The notes: generated from the letters alone by a model not told the origin. Counted from the first letter of the stretch, positions 47,784 through 59,610 are shown. The stretch: DNA of 64,000 nucleotides from Uloborus plumipes (GCA_038373865.1 JAXGGA010002380.1:60037-124036); one strand, 5' to 3'. Program-made: numbers and translations.

Positions 47784-48484
47784 TAGGGATGCACCGATAA
47801 GCAAATTGGCCGATTACCGATTAATCGGCTATTTATAATCTACCGATTAATCGGCTGAGCCGATTAATAATACAAGTTTGTTTTTAATGCCTCCAATTTC
47901 ACCATCACTGTTTTTTCTCTTTATTTTACAATTCTAATTTCCTTTATTCCTGAGAGAAGATTTTTTTCCCATGTTCCTAGTTTTCCCAAAATAATTTCAA
48001 AATTTTATTCAATTTTTTAGACCCAATTTTCATATTATTGTCAATAATATTACATTAACACATTGTTAATTATGTTAATTAAACATGAAAATTCAAAACA
48101 AGAAATTAGGGAAGGCTGTGCTGATCACTAATTTAGGAGTGCTTTTAATTTTATTTTTTCAATTATTAGTAGCCATATAATTCAAGACTTTCATTCTTCG
48201 TGAAAATTAGAGGTTATCTAAGAGATTTATGCTAAGGAGAAAAGTATCGACGAATGAAAAATGTTGCAACGTTGTCTACGATAAAAATAGGAAAAATAAT
48301 TTATTAAAAAATTTATATCAACTGTGAGGATTATTATTACTGTTGATAAAATTATTCATCAGAGTTTCTCAGTAAAGGTATACGAAAAAAAAAAATTGCA
48401 AAATGCTTTTAATCGGCACAATTTTTCCGGTTATTAATGATCGGCTAAGTGGCCGATTATGGCCGATTAATCGGTGCATCCCTA
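47784..48484. mobile_element. 701-bp hAT-type MITE nested in the Tc1 element
   Basis: Ends TAGGGATGCACCGATAA and, inwards, TAGGGATGCACCGATTAA. It is flanked by a perfect 8-bp duplication GTCCTAAC at 47776-47783 and 48485-48492. CCGATTAATCGGC repeats lie near both ends. It is non-coding. A degraded relative lies at 9164-9883. Confidence 0.95.
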
Positions 48485-49176
48485 GTCCTAACGACATGAG
48501 GGCGGGCACTATTCTGAAGTAAATACAGCGCCAGGCAAGCCTTGGAGGAAGGGGACAGCTTGGGGGTGTAGAACTTCACTGATATTCCGGTTGCTGTTCA
48601 GGTTACCCACAATTCGTAGCAATTGAGAGCATCCGTGATATGATATGGCGCCCCAGACCATGACTCCAGGTGTGTGTCCACTGTGACGTTCGATAATGCA
48701 CTCTGGAAGGTGGCGTTCACCGGCATAGCGTCGGACGCGAATGCGGCCATCATGGTACCACAAATTAGAGCGGGATTCGTCAGAAAACACAACATACTGC
48801 CAATCAGCATGCCAGTCCCACTGCTGATTGCCCTATTGTAGCCGCAGGAGGCGATGGTTTAGCGTGAGGGGGATCCTGTATAAAAGAGTCCTTGCTAGCA
48901 GTCCACGCTGAAGAAGACGTCTACGAATTGGTGAAGTACGCAATGAAACACCCGTAGCTGTTGACCACTGTGCTGCCAGTTGTCTAGAAAAAGCTGTATG
49001 GTACCTCACCACCATGCGGATCAAGTGTCGTGCTCTGACGTCACATTTCGGGGTCTACTCCCGGATTTCCGAGTTGTCCGACACTCGTCCGTTCACTGCT
49101 TCCAAACACGCATCTCTGTGCTGCTTTTGCGCTGCACACGAGCGACTACTTTACGATAAGACAATCCAGTTTCACG

Positions 49177-49302
49177 AAGGCCGATGATCCGCCCCCGTTC
49201 AAACTTCGTAAGCTGTTGAAGGCCGATGATCCGCCCCCGTTCAAACTTCGTAAGCTGTTGAAGGCCCATGATCCGCCCCCGTTCAAACTTCGTAAGCTGT
49301 TG
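49177..49302 (-). repeat. three tandem 42-bp units in the transposase N-terminus
   Basis: Units at 49177-49218, 49219-49260 and 49261-49302 are nearly identical; the third has CCCATG for CCGATG. Each encodes 14 residues (LQQLTKFERGRIIG) in frame, triplicating the first helix of the DNA-binding domain. Confidence 0.95.
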
Positions 49303-49568
49303 CAACCTCTCTTTTTCGTTGAAGAGGCATAGTCTGAGCTAACGTTTATCACAAGCAGCTAACCACCTATAACCATACACGCCTTGCTGCAACCGTCTAT
49401 TTATTCGGATAAATCCGGCGTTCAGAGGGCGCAGCTCAGCGTACGCATGCGCTACGAGTCTAACATTCTAATCATTTACATATCATACCCTACTTTGCAT
49501 TTGCTGAAAATTTCAGCCCAGTCGCGCAAGTCCTTCATGGTGTTGCAATTTTCACAAACATGAGTTTA

Positions 49569-49770
49569 TCTTGAATGAAAAGTAATTTTGAATAAAAGTA
49601 AAAATATAGCAATATGAATGCAGATATATTTCATTTGCGATGTTTTCAAAGAAAAAAATTACAGTATAGTTCTTAACATTATTTTCTCTCTAATGGTAAG
49701 ACACTGATGTCCCAATTACTCTGAAAAAATTTAATATATAAACCATTTTATTCGATACTTCCTAAAATAA
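49569..49770. other. unannotated sequence
   Basis: Nothing recognised between the Tc1 element and the tandem duplication. Confidence 0.4.
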
Positions 49771-50008
49771 ATTGTGTCTACACAATGTTCCCATGGTGTT
49801 TGAAGGGTTAAAAAGAACGAATTTCTTCAAAAGTATCTAAATACCAATATAAATACCGAGTGAATGAACTGGTGGCAATACTGTCCTACATTGTGTCTAC
49901 ACAATGTTCCCATGGTGTTTGAAGGGTTAAAAAGAACGAATTTCTTCAAAAGTATCTAAATACCAATATAAATACCGAGTGAATGAACTGGTGGCAATAC
50001 TGTCCTAA
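49771..50008. repeat. perfect two-copy 119-bp tandem duplication
   Basis: ATTGTGTCTACACAATGTTC starts at 49771 and again at 49890. The copies appear identical through GGTGGCAATACTGTCCTA. Sequence identity implies a recent event. Confidence 0.9.
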
Positions 50009-51690
50009 GCCTAATCCAGGACCATCTCAATTGTTAACTAATGTTCCTCCAGTGAACGCATTTCGCCGATCCGATTAAAGGTTACAAAGACACTCCAGTC
50101 CCGGCGGGTATTTCAAAGCGCGAATTCTATGCAGAATGTTTTATCTCATTAAAACACCTCGGCCTGCAACTGCTACGCTTAATTGAATTGCTAAAATGTT
50201 TGAGATACAATATCTCTTGAGTTGATTGTCATTATCAGTGAATATTGTTTGAATATGAAACTCTGTGCTGCTTAATACATCGCTAATTGTGTCTGAATAG
50301 TCATGGATGAGGATATGTTACCGGTTGGGGGAATTTGCAAAAACAAATGGTTGGATTCGGAACGGTAGGAGCGTTCCAATAATGTGGCTAGAATAACTAA
50401 GTCAAAAAACTTCTGCTGATTGATAACAAAAACAAGGTTTTCGATTTGCTTATTCTCTAATAGAATAGATCTTCCAGTATAGCAAATCTTCTCTCAAATA
50501 AATAAACTAACTAATAATAACTCTACTATTCATCTTTTTGTCTAAATCTTTAATGAAAAAATTCATTTTTTGCTTTACTACACTGAGTTTACTATACAGC
50601 TAGGATCAAATACTTGTAGAATCCTTATCCTGAATACAAATTCTAGCTGATATGTTCACAAACATTAAACGTTACAGGAAAAGTTGCCATGTTATAGCAA
50701 ATCTTCTCAAACAAATAAATTCTTAATTTCTCCTTTTATTACTGCATATTTTTGCTTTTACCGGGTCAGACGGTCCGGCGTAATGAATAGTAGGCTATAA
50801 AAAAGACAAAACTTCGAAACAAATTGAAAACTTAATCGAAACAAATATTGAAAACAAAAAAAAAAATGCATGCAATTTACCACACCCTACATATTGTTAC
50901 AAGTCCGTCGCACCTTCAAACTTTCTCAAATGATGACTGAAATCTTAATGAAAACACAATGAATTTATTTATAAATATACAGTTATTTACACTGAAGAAG
51001 GAAACAATTACTAACTATAAACCCACCACCATGTGGAAATATCTAAGCAAACATTTTATAACTACACCAAGTGACAAACCACCATTCCAGTCAAAACTCA
51101 AACGTTCTCAATTTTTATTAGCGAAGCGAATCAATTGTCTTCTTCTCACTGGGCAATGGGAAATATGTTAAGTATAAGGAGAATTCTTACTTAAAGAAAG
51201 CCTTTTCGTCCTAATGACACGGATCTATTCATTTCCATCCTTTTGTCATTCTATCAATAGCTCCAGAGAGTCTAAGCGTCTATTATCATTCTTTTCAGAT
51301 TGTCATTCTTCCCTCTGAATGGTCGGCATGAGGACGAAATGCGGAAAGAGAGGAAGACTGATGCTCAGATACAGGAGGGAGAGGAACAAATAGTTTGTGA
51401 AAAGAGCTATGTACTTATGAACTTAATTCCAATTCATCTTCCCTGCTCCATATGCTCGAACGGGCTGAAACGTTAACTAAGAAGATGGGATGATGTCTTA
51501 ATGTCGAGGGAGACAAAGAAAGTGGGTAATGATTTGGAGAGTTTACCTTAGAAAGTGGAATGGAAGTTTCTTTTGCTTTCCACCTAAGAAGGGAGTTATT
51601 GGAAAGGAATCTTTTTATTTCTTTACGTGAAGATCCTAAAACATCGGGTTAAGAATATCCTGGCATATAGTTTCCAGCAAATAACACAAT
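50009..51690. other. unannotated sequence
   Basis: No gene recognised. TATAGCAAATCTTCTC followed by AAATAAAT occurs at about 50477 and 50694, a weak local duplication. A purine-rich stretch lies at 51330-51560. The 70-codon frame at 50959-51171 has no domain. Confidence 0.4.
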
Positions 51691-52131
51691 CAATGGTTTA
51701 GGGTGTTAATGCAACGAATATTCTGCATATTCGGCCCGTCCTCTGAATATTCGGCTTCGGTCGAATACCTAATTTACTATTCCGCCTTGGCAGAATATTG
51801 TGCAAAAAATGTATTTTATTTTTCATCATTAAAAGTTTTATACATTTTTATTTATACTTATCACGTTCAATGGGCATTTTATATGAAATCTTGTTGCACT
51901 ATGATGCATTGCCACTTTTGAGGATATTCACTAATTATATTGTCAACTAAAAATGTGTGCATTACAAATCTTGACCATCTTAACACATAAAATAAATAAC
52001 ACAAAACTATAGGATAAAACAGAAGAACAAAATACTTTTTTCTGCATATTACGAAGGTTGCAAAACTTATCTTATGAAACTAACTCTAATATAAGCAATA
52101 AGCAATAAGTAGCCGCCCCGAAGCCAGGGCT

Positions 52132-52199
52132 AATACACCACCAGCTCGTTTATTCCATCCATCAGTTCATAGATGGAATAAACGAGCTAGTAGTGTATT
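52132..52199. repeat. 28-bp-arm hairpin, AGCTCG family
   Basis: AATACACCACCAGCTCGTTT with ATTCCATC pairs with GATGGAAT and AAACGAGCTAGTAGTGTATT around a 12-base loop. The preceding AGCCAGGGCTAA also precedes the palindrome at 62104-62543. TCTAATA occurs on both sides (52085 and 52207 regions), a weak candidate target duplication. Confidence 0.7.
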
Positions 52200-52673
52200 G
52201 CATAATTCTAATACGTAAAAGATTCAAATTGATTAAATATGAGCATAAATCATACATGAAACAATGGTCATTTTTTTCTCTCTCAGAATAAAATATGTAT
52301 AAAAATGAAATTGTATATGAGATAATTATGTTTAGCTCCAAATTTTTTCATATTCAAAAAAAAAATGAATATGAGAATTTAAAATTCACTATTTTCCCTG
52401 CTTAACATTTTAAAAATATTATTTTTTGTCTTCACAGTTATAAAAAGCATATGTTTTTTCTGTAGTGATGTTTTTTCTGTAAAAACACAGATTATAGTTC
52501 AGAAAAAGATAAAAATATGTTCAGCACTTTTTGAATAAAGGTCTCTTTCATTTTCCTTTTCTTCATAAAATGTTACCAAATTTTGAAAATAAGTGTTCAC
52601 TACATTTGGTGCATGTAGTGTAACCCTGGTTCTGAAAGGTACTTCCTGGCCAATTGCGATAGTTTAGAAAATT

Positions 52674-52921
52674 CTGTACCTCAGAACCAGAACGACGTAA
52701 ATCCAAAAATGGCGATTTTCACTTTTTTGCTTCATTGTATGTAGAATCTTATTCCGCATCGACCCATGAGAACGTTATTCTATAAAAGAAATTCCTTCAT
52801 AATTATTTAGCAGCATTAAAGGAGCGCGAGTCCCATCCTTTGCATGCATTCGACAATCGTTTTCGCCCTCTACTGAAAAGTTATGAAAATGGACTTACGT
52901 TAGTCTGGTTCTAAGGTACAG
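52674..52921 (+). mobile_element. 248-bp MITE-D, copy 2
   Basis: Ends CTGTACCTCAGAACCAGAAC and, inwards, CTGTACCTTAGAACCAGAC. AATT flanks both sides (52670-52673, 52922-52925). Identical in length to copy 1 and reverse-complementary to it in orientation. Nested in the hAT-like element. Confidence 0.85.
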
Positions 52922-53304
52922 AATTTAATTCTCACCTCATAAAAGTTTATTTTGTTTTTTGCATAAACGATAAGTCAATTTATCTTATTCCACAAGGAGC
53001 TGAGGTTTCTACTTCACTTTGTAATTAGCTTGCGATTTCGTTAGTATATTCCTACAAATACATTCTTCTTTTTGGTAACTTTTTGGTCGAATATTTTTAA
53101 AATTTGAGCAAATGTTACCAATGTTTAAAAAATTGCTCAAAAATATTGCATATTGAACTCTTTAACAAAATTATGCTTTAAATGAAACATATGCTTTGTT
53201 TTCAAGCAAAAACAAATAAACTATTCGGCCTTGGTTGTGTGTGGGGTAGAGGCAGAATATTCGGTATTCTGTATTCAGCCAAATCACTATTCGTTACATC
53301 CCTA

Positions 53305-54703
53305 GCTCAAGGTGCCCAATACCTAACGCGCTGATGTTAAAAGTTAATTTCTCGAAGACTAATAATTAAAAAAGTTCTACTTAGATTTTAAAACAAATTA
53401 CAACACATGGGAATTAGTTTAATAAATGTGCGTTGTGTCTTCCATCCCTAGCTATATATTTTTTTACCCCCTTTGCAAATTTCTTTTAATCTTTTCTTTT
53501 TAGGTGTGATTCTGTGAGAACTAATGTATAAAAAAAAGAGAATAAATAATGAATTAAAATATTATAATTTCAATACTAATACACACTTCATATTCCAACT
53601 AGTATGAAGAGCTTTAACGCGGCAATCTAAATTTATCTTTGAAACTGTTTTTCTTTTTTTTTCTTTTCTTTTTTTTTTCAAAACCTACAGAACAAACGAA
53701 AAAATTTTTTTTGGTCAAAGTAACAAAAAACTTTATATAAATAATCCGAAAACAATTCCTATGTAAACCGAAATATCTCTTGTTATCTGTTAAATATTTA
53801 TGAACTGTTCACTGATCATCATCCGAATTTTAAAACTATCGTACTTCGGAGGATTTAAATAAATTATTGATAGAGATTTACTTCTACATCAAAGCAATAT
53901 TTCGTACATCAACGTCTTAAAATTCCAAAGAGGATGACGGAGCTTAAATTCTATTTGAATAATACCTCAGCACTTTCTTCCCTGATTTGATTCTCGGTAA
54001 GTGACTGTTTGTTCAACTGATCGAATTCTTTCATGGAGTAACACCATTTTCCCTTCCTAATTTTTATTTTGGATGAAAAGAATAGGTAGTTTTAAATCCT
54101 CTGCAAAGTTATGGAAATAGCAGGGTTTTTTTCCCACCATGAAAATTAAATTCAATTTTCGTAGAATATATCTCATGAATAAAATATTCTGTATTATCTT
54201 CAAAAGCCTAATTTGGAGAAGGATAGTAAAGTAAAAGTAAAAGGGGTATTTAAGAAGTACGGAATTCAGCTATGTTTCGCTATTACATGCTATAAAAATG
54301 TAAAAAAAAAACAAGGTTAATTAATAATTTCAGAATAATTATCTGTATTGACAACAAAAAAACACAAAATGAAATTTTTCTATACACGGTGAAAAAATAA
54401 AACTTAAAAAGACGGTTTGAAAAGAAAAGAACATTGTTTTAGTGAAAAGTGGTTTTTATTTATCATATGCAATAATTTATTAAAATAATATTAACCACTC
54501 TACAATTTTATTTCATTACTACTTCTGGAGAGAGAAATATAATGGTTCAAACAATTTTTACGCTTGCTTCCACGTAATGTTCTTTTCTCTTTTTATTCCT
54601 TTTTCGTTTCACTTTTTCTCTCAGAAAATACTGTCTCGTTTTACAAAGTAACTCGCATAAAGTGTTACTCTTAGCTAAAATACGGGACTTAAGCTGTCTC
54701 GTA
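53305..54703. other. unannotated sequence
   Basis: No gene recognised; T-rich tracts near 53648-53680. Confidence 0.4.
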
Positions 54704-55051
54704 CACTGTAAAAAATGATTGTTGTTTTACAGTATAATACAGCTAAATTTACAGTACTAAACCGTTATGTTGCTAATTTTGCAGTAATAAACTGTAAAAT
54801 TGCTAATTTAACAGTTCACTACCGCGCATTTTACAGCTTTAAACTGGAACCTCAGCTGCAAATATTATACTATTGTTTTTACAGACAAACACAATTAAAT
54901 TTTACGGCAAAAAACTAAATTTGCTAACTTTACAGTAAGAAACTGTAAAATTGCTAATTTTACAGTTTATCACTGTGCATTTTACAGTTTTAAATTGGAA
55001 CATCGGCAGCCAATATGATACTGTAAGAATAACACTTCATTTTTTTCAGTG
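54704..55051 (+). mobile_element. MITE-A copy 13
   Basis: Single-unit form, ends CACTGTAAAAAATGATTG and TTTTTTTCAGTG, TA on both sides (54702-54703, 55052-55053). Confidence 0.85.
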
Positions 55052-55059
55052 TATCAATA

Positions 55060-55134
55060 TTCTCCGGGACGCTGGACAGTTGTCCACAATAAGGGACAGT
55101 CCCTTAAAATCCGGGATATTTGGCAACCCTGCGT
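55060..55134. repeat. fragment ending in TTTGGCAACCCTG
   Basis: GGGACAGTCCCTTAAAATCC, CGGGATATTTGGCAACCCTG resembles the end of a hAT-like repeat (CAGGGTTGCCA inwards). No partner end was found. Confidence 0.3.
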
Positions 55135-56150
55135 CCTATTATATGTACATGCCTAGATATACAAATAACTTCTGCATATACAACAGCTGTAGGCAACACA
55201 TGTTCTAAAGAATTTATATATTTTTATTGGGAATTTGCATACAAGGAGTTTGGCGACAAATCTCTTCATAAGTTTTTGCAATGCAACATCAACTTGGTGC
55301 CAACCAACTCTGAATATCGATTTTCTCAAACACAAGCTTCATTACCGGAGGAGACATGTGCAATTAAGATGTTTTGATGTAATTAGCAGTACCTGGAAAA
55401 TTGCCTCAAGGAAAATAAAATCTCGCTTCTCCGAAACATGTCTTATAATGCATGATTTTAGTGTCGGAAAACAACATTAGAACATAAACTTGAAATTTGC
55501 ATATTTTACCTTGGTCTCTTAACTTGGCAAAAAAGAAAATAATTTTGAGGAAAATATTAAAAGTATTCCAACATATTTCGAAAACGAGACATGGGGGGTT
55601 TATTAAAGTCTAGACTTATGGAGCTATCAGCTAACGGAATATTGTTAAGAGGATTGCTTTATTATTTTTTTTCCTTCATTTTCATCTCTAAAAATGCTTG
55701 ATTCGAATATCTAGTTATCTTGATATGCATGAACAATAATTAACCAAGTCTAGAAAGTTGCTTGCAGTTTTTTTTAACATAATAAAAAAAATGTATTGTT
55801 ACGTTAAGGATGTATCGTACATAATGAAATGTACGGCCCGAACTTCATTAAAAACTTCCGCAGTTAACTAGTGCCTCCCGCCCTTCCCTCTCCATAATTT
55901 AAATAGGTTTGGTCTTTGTGCGTGCATTTTTTTTTTCCGTACATTGTATACTTTTCAAAATATTTCCACACGGTTTGTTTTTCATGTAAGCAATTTTTAT
56001 TTTGGCAGAATATGAAACCTTGTATCTATGCATAAATTAGTTTTCAATCTGAAAGTTTTATCTTTTATTCCTTCTTTTTTCTTAATTTATAAAGTATAGC
56101 ATTAATGCATTTGTTCTTGAGATAGCTATAGAAGAAAATGTTATTTAGAA
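55135..56150. other. unannotated sequence
   Basis: Overlapping frames at 55120-55377, 55153-55335 and 55235-55480 lack domains and lie on both strands. No gene supported. Confidence 0.4.
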
Positions 56151-56152
56151 TA

Positions 56153-56808
56153 TACAGGGTGTCCACTCCAATCATGGCCCAATAGCTAATTTCTAAACCG
56201 TTAGAGATAATCATATAGTTCATTTAGGAAAAAACCTCCAAATTACGAAAGTAATTTTGGGTCTATTCAATGTTTTTCAAAAAATCAAATTTTGAAAGAG
56301 TTACGAAATTTAAATTTTTATACAGCCCCCCAGTCCTATCAATCATATTTAGTAAAACATTCTTGACACTGTAACGTTTAAAACTTTAAAAAAAACACTG
56401 TTCTACGACAAAAATTGACCGAGTTATGACGTTTTGAAAAATCAAGATTTTTGAATGATTTCGCATACGGTCTCTTAAGCGATCTCTCGATGACGTCATG
56501 AAATAATGCAAAATCTTGATTTTTCAAAACGTCATAACTCGGTCAATTTTTGTGGTAGAAGAGTGATTTTTTTTTAGTTTTAAACGTTACAGTGTCAAGA
56601 ATGTTTTACTAAATATGATTGATAGGACTGGGGGGCTGTATAAAAATTTAAATTTCGTAACTCTTTCAAAATTTGATCTTTTGAAAAACATTGAATAGAC
56701 CCGAAATTCCTTTCGTAATTTGGAGATTTTTTCCTAAATAAACTATATGCTTACCTCTAACGGTTTAGAAATTAGCTATTGGTCCACGATTGGAGTGGAC
56801 ACCCTGTA
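56153..56808. mobile_element. mariner-like foldback MITE, about 310-bp arms
   Basis: Ends TACAGGGTGTCCACTCCAAT and, inwards, TACAGGGTGTCCACTCCAAT. Flanks TA (56151-56152 and 56809-56810). The arms pair over nearly their whole length, for example TAGCTAATTTCTAAACCGTT, CATATTTAGTAAAACATTCT and GACCGAGTTATGACGTTTTG with their reverse complements. The turn is about 56455-56510. A CRE octamer (56491-56498) lies in the loop. No coding sequence. Confidence 0.9.
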
Positions 56809-57002
56809 TATAAACATGAAATTTAGTAGATAGGTAATCTTGAAAAACCGTATTCTACATCTAGAAGACTGAGCTATAGACAAATGCAATGTTTTAATGA
56901 TTTATTCTGTTTTTCTAACTTTTGCGTTTGGACAATTTCGCGGAAACAGGCATATCAGTTTTTTACAAAACAGCTTACGAAGACTAGAAGTGTTAAATTC
57001 CT

Positions 57003-57411
57003 CACTGCAAAAAATGACCTACTGTGTTTACAGTATAATACTGGCAGCCAAGGTTCCAATTTAAAACTGTAAAATACACAGTAGTGAACTGTTAAACTAT
57101 CAATTTTACAGTTTCTTACAGTAAAGTTAGAAATTTTAGTTTATTGTCGTAAAATTTAGCTTTATTATACTGTAAAAATAACAGTATACTACTGGCAGCA
57201 GAGGTTCCAGTTTAAAACTGTAAAATGCACAGTAAAAAACTAAAATTAGCCATTTCACAGTTTATTACTGTAAAACTATCAATTTTACAGTTTACCACTG
57301 TTAAGTTAGTAAATTTACTGCTTTTTTACTGTAAAATTAACAATTTTTACAATTTATTACTATAAAATTAGCTGTATTATACTATAAAAACAACATTCAT
57401 TTTTTACAGTG
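57003..57411 (-). mobile_element. MITE-A copy 14, double-unit form
   Basis: Ends CACTGCAAAAAATGACC and TTTTTTACAGTG, the latter followed by TA. The central AACAGTATACTACTGGCAGC marks the joint of two units. Confidence 0.85.
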
Positions 57412-57419
57412 TATTACAT

Positions 57420-57683
57420 AATTGAATCGTTTATTTCGAAAAGGTAACATCTCTATTTTGATCTCCTCTGTCTCTTTAGAAAATTAAACAGCGCACGGTT
57501 ATATTTTTGAATGTCATAATCAATGGTTATTTGGTAAATTATTGCAGTAATTGTGTACTTAACTAAAGGCATTTTTTCATTGATTATGACATTCAAAAAT
57601 ATAACCGTGCGCTGTTTAATTTTCTAAAGAGACAGAGGAGATCAAAATAGAGATGTTACCTTTTCGAAATAAACGATTCAATT
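57420..57683. repeat. perfect inverted repeat with 106-bp arms
   Basis: The left arm (57420-57525, starting AATTGAATCGTTTATTTCGA) and right arm (57578-57683, ending CGATTCAATT) appear exactly complementary along their length. The loop is 52 bases. It starts nine bases after MITE-A copy 14. The ends do not resemble a known transposon terminus and no target duplication is obvious. Confidence 0.9.
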
Positions 57684-59610
57684 AGATTCGCATTATCTTT
57701 AAACAATAAGCATTTCATCAACAACGGATGAACCTCTTTGCTAACTTTTTAATCTGGCCAGTAGGGTCTCTCGTACATGTTTTCTCATCAATCTATAACT
57801 AGAGCTATATTATCTATTGTCTAAAAATGTATACATGATATTCTTTACGTTATCCCATATCGTCTTGCTATGGTTTCCTCTTCCGCTGTAGATGCAGAGT
57901 ATTCAAAAATTATTTTTATGCGTCTTTTTTTCCCGTTTTTATAGTTTTTTTCCCCTTATATACATTTTTTAACATTTGAGTAAAAGTCTAAAGATGTATC
58001 TGAAAATAGGTGAAAATCCATTTCTTGAAGTATTGAATTTGCTTTATACAATATTTTTAATGATTTTTTTCATTTTAACAGAATATAGGAAATAATTTTG
58101 CTTTGTTTTTTTTAAAAAAGATTTTAAAACTATTTCAGTTCTCGGTGTACTATTTTATTTTCATAAATTGACATTGGATAAATATTGCATGAAAATGGCA
58201 ACAATTGGTCCCTTCATTGGTGCACGCACTCTACAAGGTGCTAAAAAAAACTTATATTGTTACTTACGTTTTCATTTTATTTATTTTTATTCAGGAATCA
58301 AATTTTATAATTAAAGTCATAGTTTAACAAAAATTTGTAACATATTTTTGCAAATGAATTTTTGCATTGTTAAATTGTTAATCTTAAAATTTTTAACGCA
58401 ACAAAACAAAATTCTGCTGGACACATATTAGACGTGTAACATTGCAGCACATATAACTATAGATTAGACAAAGAAGCAAATTTTGAATGGAGCATATGAC
58501 GATGCAAAAAAAGAATGCGTTTATATTCGAGAAATAATTAACTGAAAGATACCCGCAATAAAGAGTCGGTAAATTACAAAACTCAGTAAATTACAAAAAG
58601 TACTTCTAGGAGAAAATAAAAGTCACGTGCTTAACTAACCAAGGAAAGAACTTTTTAATAGAAAATTATTTTTATACATTACAGTGAATTTTACTTTTTG
58701 CTCTATAAATAAAAGTCAAAATTTGAATATAAATTGGAATGTGTCTGGCATTTTTTAGTAGATGACGTACGAAAATTCCGCTAGGTGGCTGCATTTTCCA
58801 GTAATTGGGTGCCTCCCTTTTATGCTGTTAATAGAGGTATCAAAGTTGACACAAAACTTATGTTTCACTCTTAACTCTCTTCCTCTTTCTTTCTAGTCTC
58901 TTGTTATACCAGTAATTGCAAGACGAAAGTTTGAAGCCAAAGATATAACTCATCGTTTCTTTTTCAAATTTCGACTAGATAATTAGCAATGAATTTATGA
59001 TATCAGCTAGCCAATAAAACATAGAAATATTTTTCAGCATATCGCCAAATACATATGATTTAATGAGTCTTATCCTCACACTTGCGTTTGGTTTAAATAA
59101 GTTTTTACTTTTGTTTCGTCAACTTTTTTTTTTTTTTTTTTTGCAATATAAATTATTTAAGTTGAACTTCAAATCACTGCAGGAATTTTGCTAATTAGAG
59201 GAAATATAGATTTCATGCTGTTTTTTCTTTTTTCCTTATTTTATATGTAAAATACTTTTAAATGTTGTTTTTAATGACCAGATAAAATTCTATCTCCAAC
59301 TTTCGGTTATTTGTAAGTAACAGCTCTTGGGAAAATAATGCTGCGCAGTCCTGACAATAACACACTATTAATAAACAATATATATACATAGTGACTATAT
59401 GAGTCATTCTCACAGAAACATTCGTTTTTTATATTTTTAGGGGTGTAAATTCTTTTTCGAATTGAGGTTAACAAGATAATAAAATTTAAATTACTACATT
59501 TTATTTCCAACACATCTTATTTCGGGTACGTTCCGGTAAGTGCATCCATTGAGAGTAATAAGAATGCTGACCTAAAGAGGCTACTGCCCGAATCAAATGT
59601 GTCACATTCA
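57684..59610. other. unannotated sequence
   Basis: No gene recognised. A poly-T tract lies at 59125-59142. Minus frames at 59307-59513 and 59501-59743 lack domains. Confidence 0.4.

Larger units (their letters stand above)
47721..49330 (-). pseudogene. Tc1 transposase pseudogene
   Basis: Tc1 transposases bind the element's ends with an N-terminal helix-turn-helix region and cut DNA with a DDE/D RNase-H-like core. Here an ATG at 49330 starts MPLQRKRE, but the next segment is in another frame. The helix-turn-helix segment QQLTKFERGRIIGL is present three times in tandem. A stop after VRVWKQ-type sequence (49093-49095) and a further frameshift follow. Then come SRQLAAQWSTATGVSL and RRRLLQRG, a TAG stop at 48833-48835, and the catalytic-core block FSDESRSNLW...PGVMVWGAISYHG with the first Asp intact. 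A frameshift follows near 48520, then QNSARPHV where the second catalytic Asp should be (Asn instead). The hAT MITE at 47784-48484 splits it. Beyond that only about 18 codons remain to a stop at 47721-47723, so the region with the third acidic residue is deleted. It cannot be active. Confidence 0.9.
47584..49566 (-). mobile_element. Tc1-like transposon, interrupted and defective
   Basis: Terminal inverted repeats begin AACTCATGTTTGTGAAAACT on the left and AACTCATGTTTGTGAAAATT inwards from the right; both continue GCAACACCATGAAGGA. TA flanks both ends (47582-47583, 49567-49568). Without the nested hAT MITE the element is about 1.27 kb, close to the usual Tc1 length. It encodes a broken transposase on the minus strand. 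Confidence 0.9.
51699..53304. mobile_element. hAT-like non-autonomous element, 1.6 kb
   Basis: Left end TAGGGTGTTAATGCAACGAA followed by TATTCTG; right end, inwards, TAGGGATGTAACGAATAGTG. Several ATATTCGGC-type subterminal repeats (51718-51795, 53221-53275) are characteristic of hAT MITEs. The flanks CAATGGTT and GCTCAAGG do not match, so one end may be decayed. It contains two younger inserts. Confidence 0.7.

Noticed and set aside
49146..49352. Repeated SLRSLNGGGS frame beside the transposase
   Set aside because: It is the shifted frame over the 42-bp units of the Tc1 transposase.
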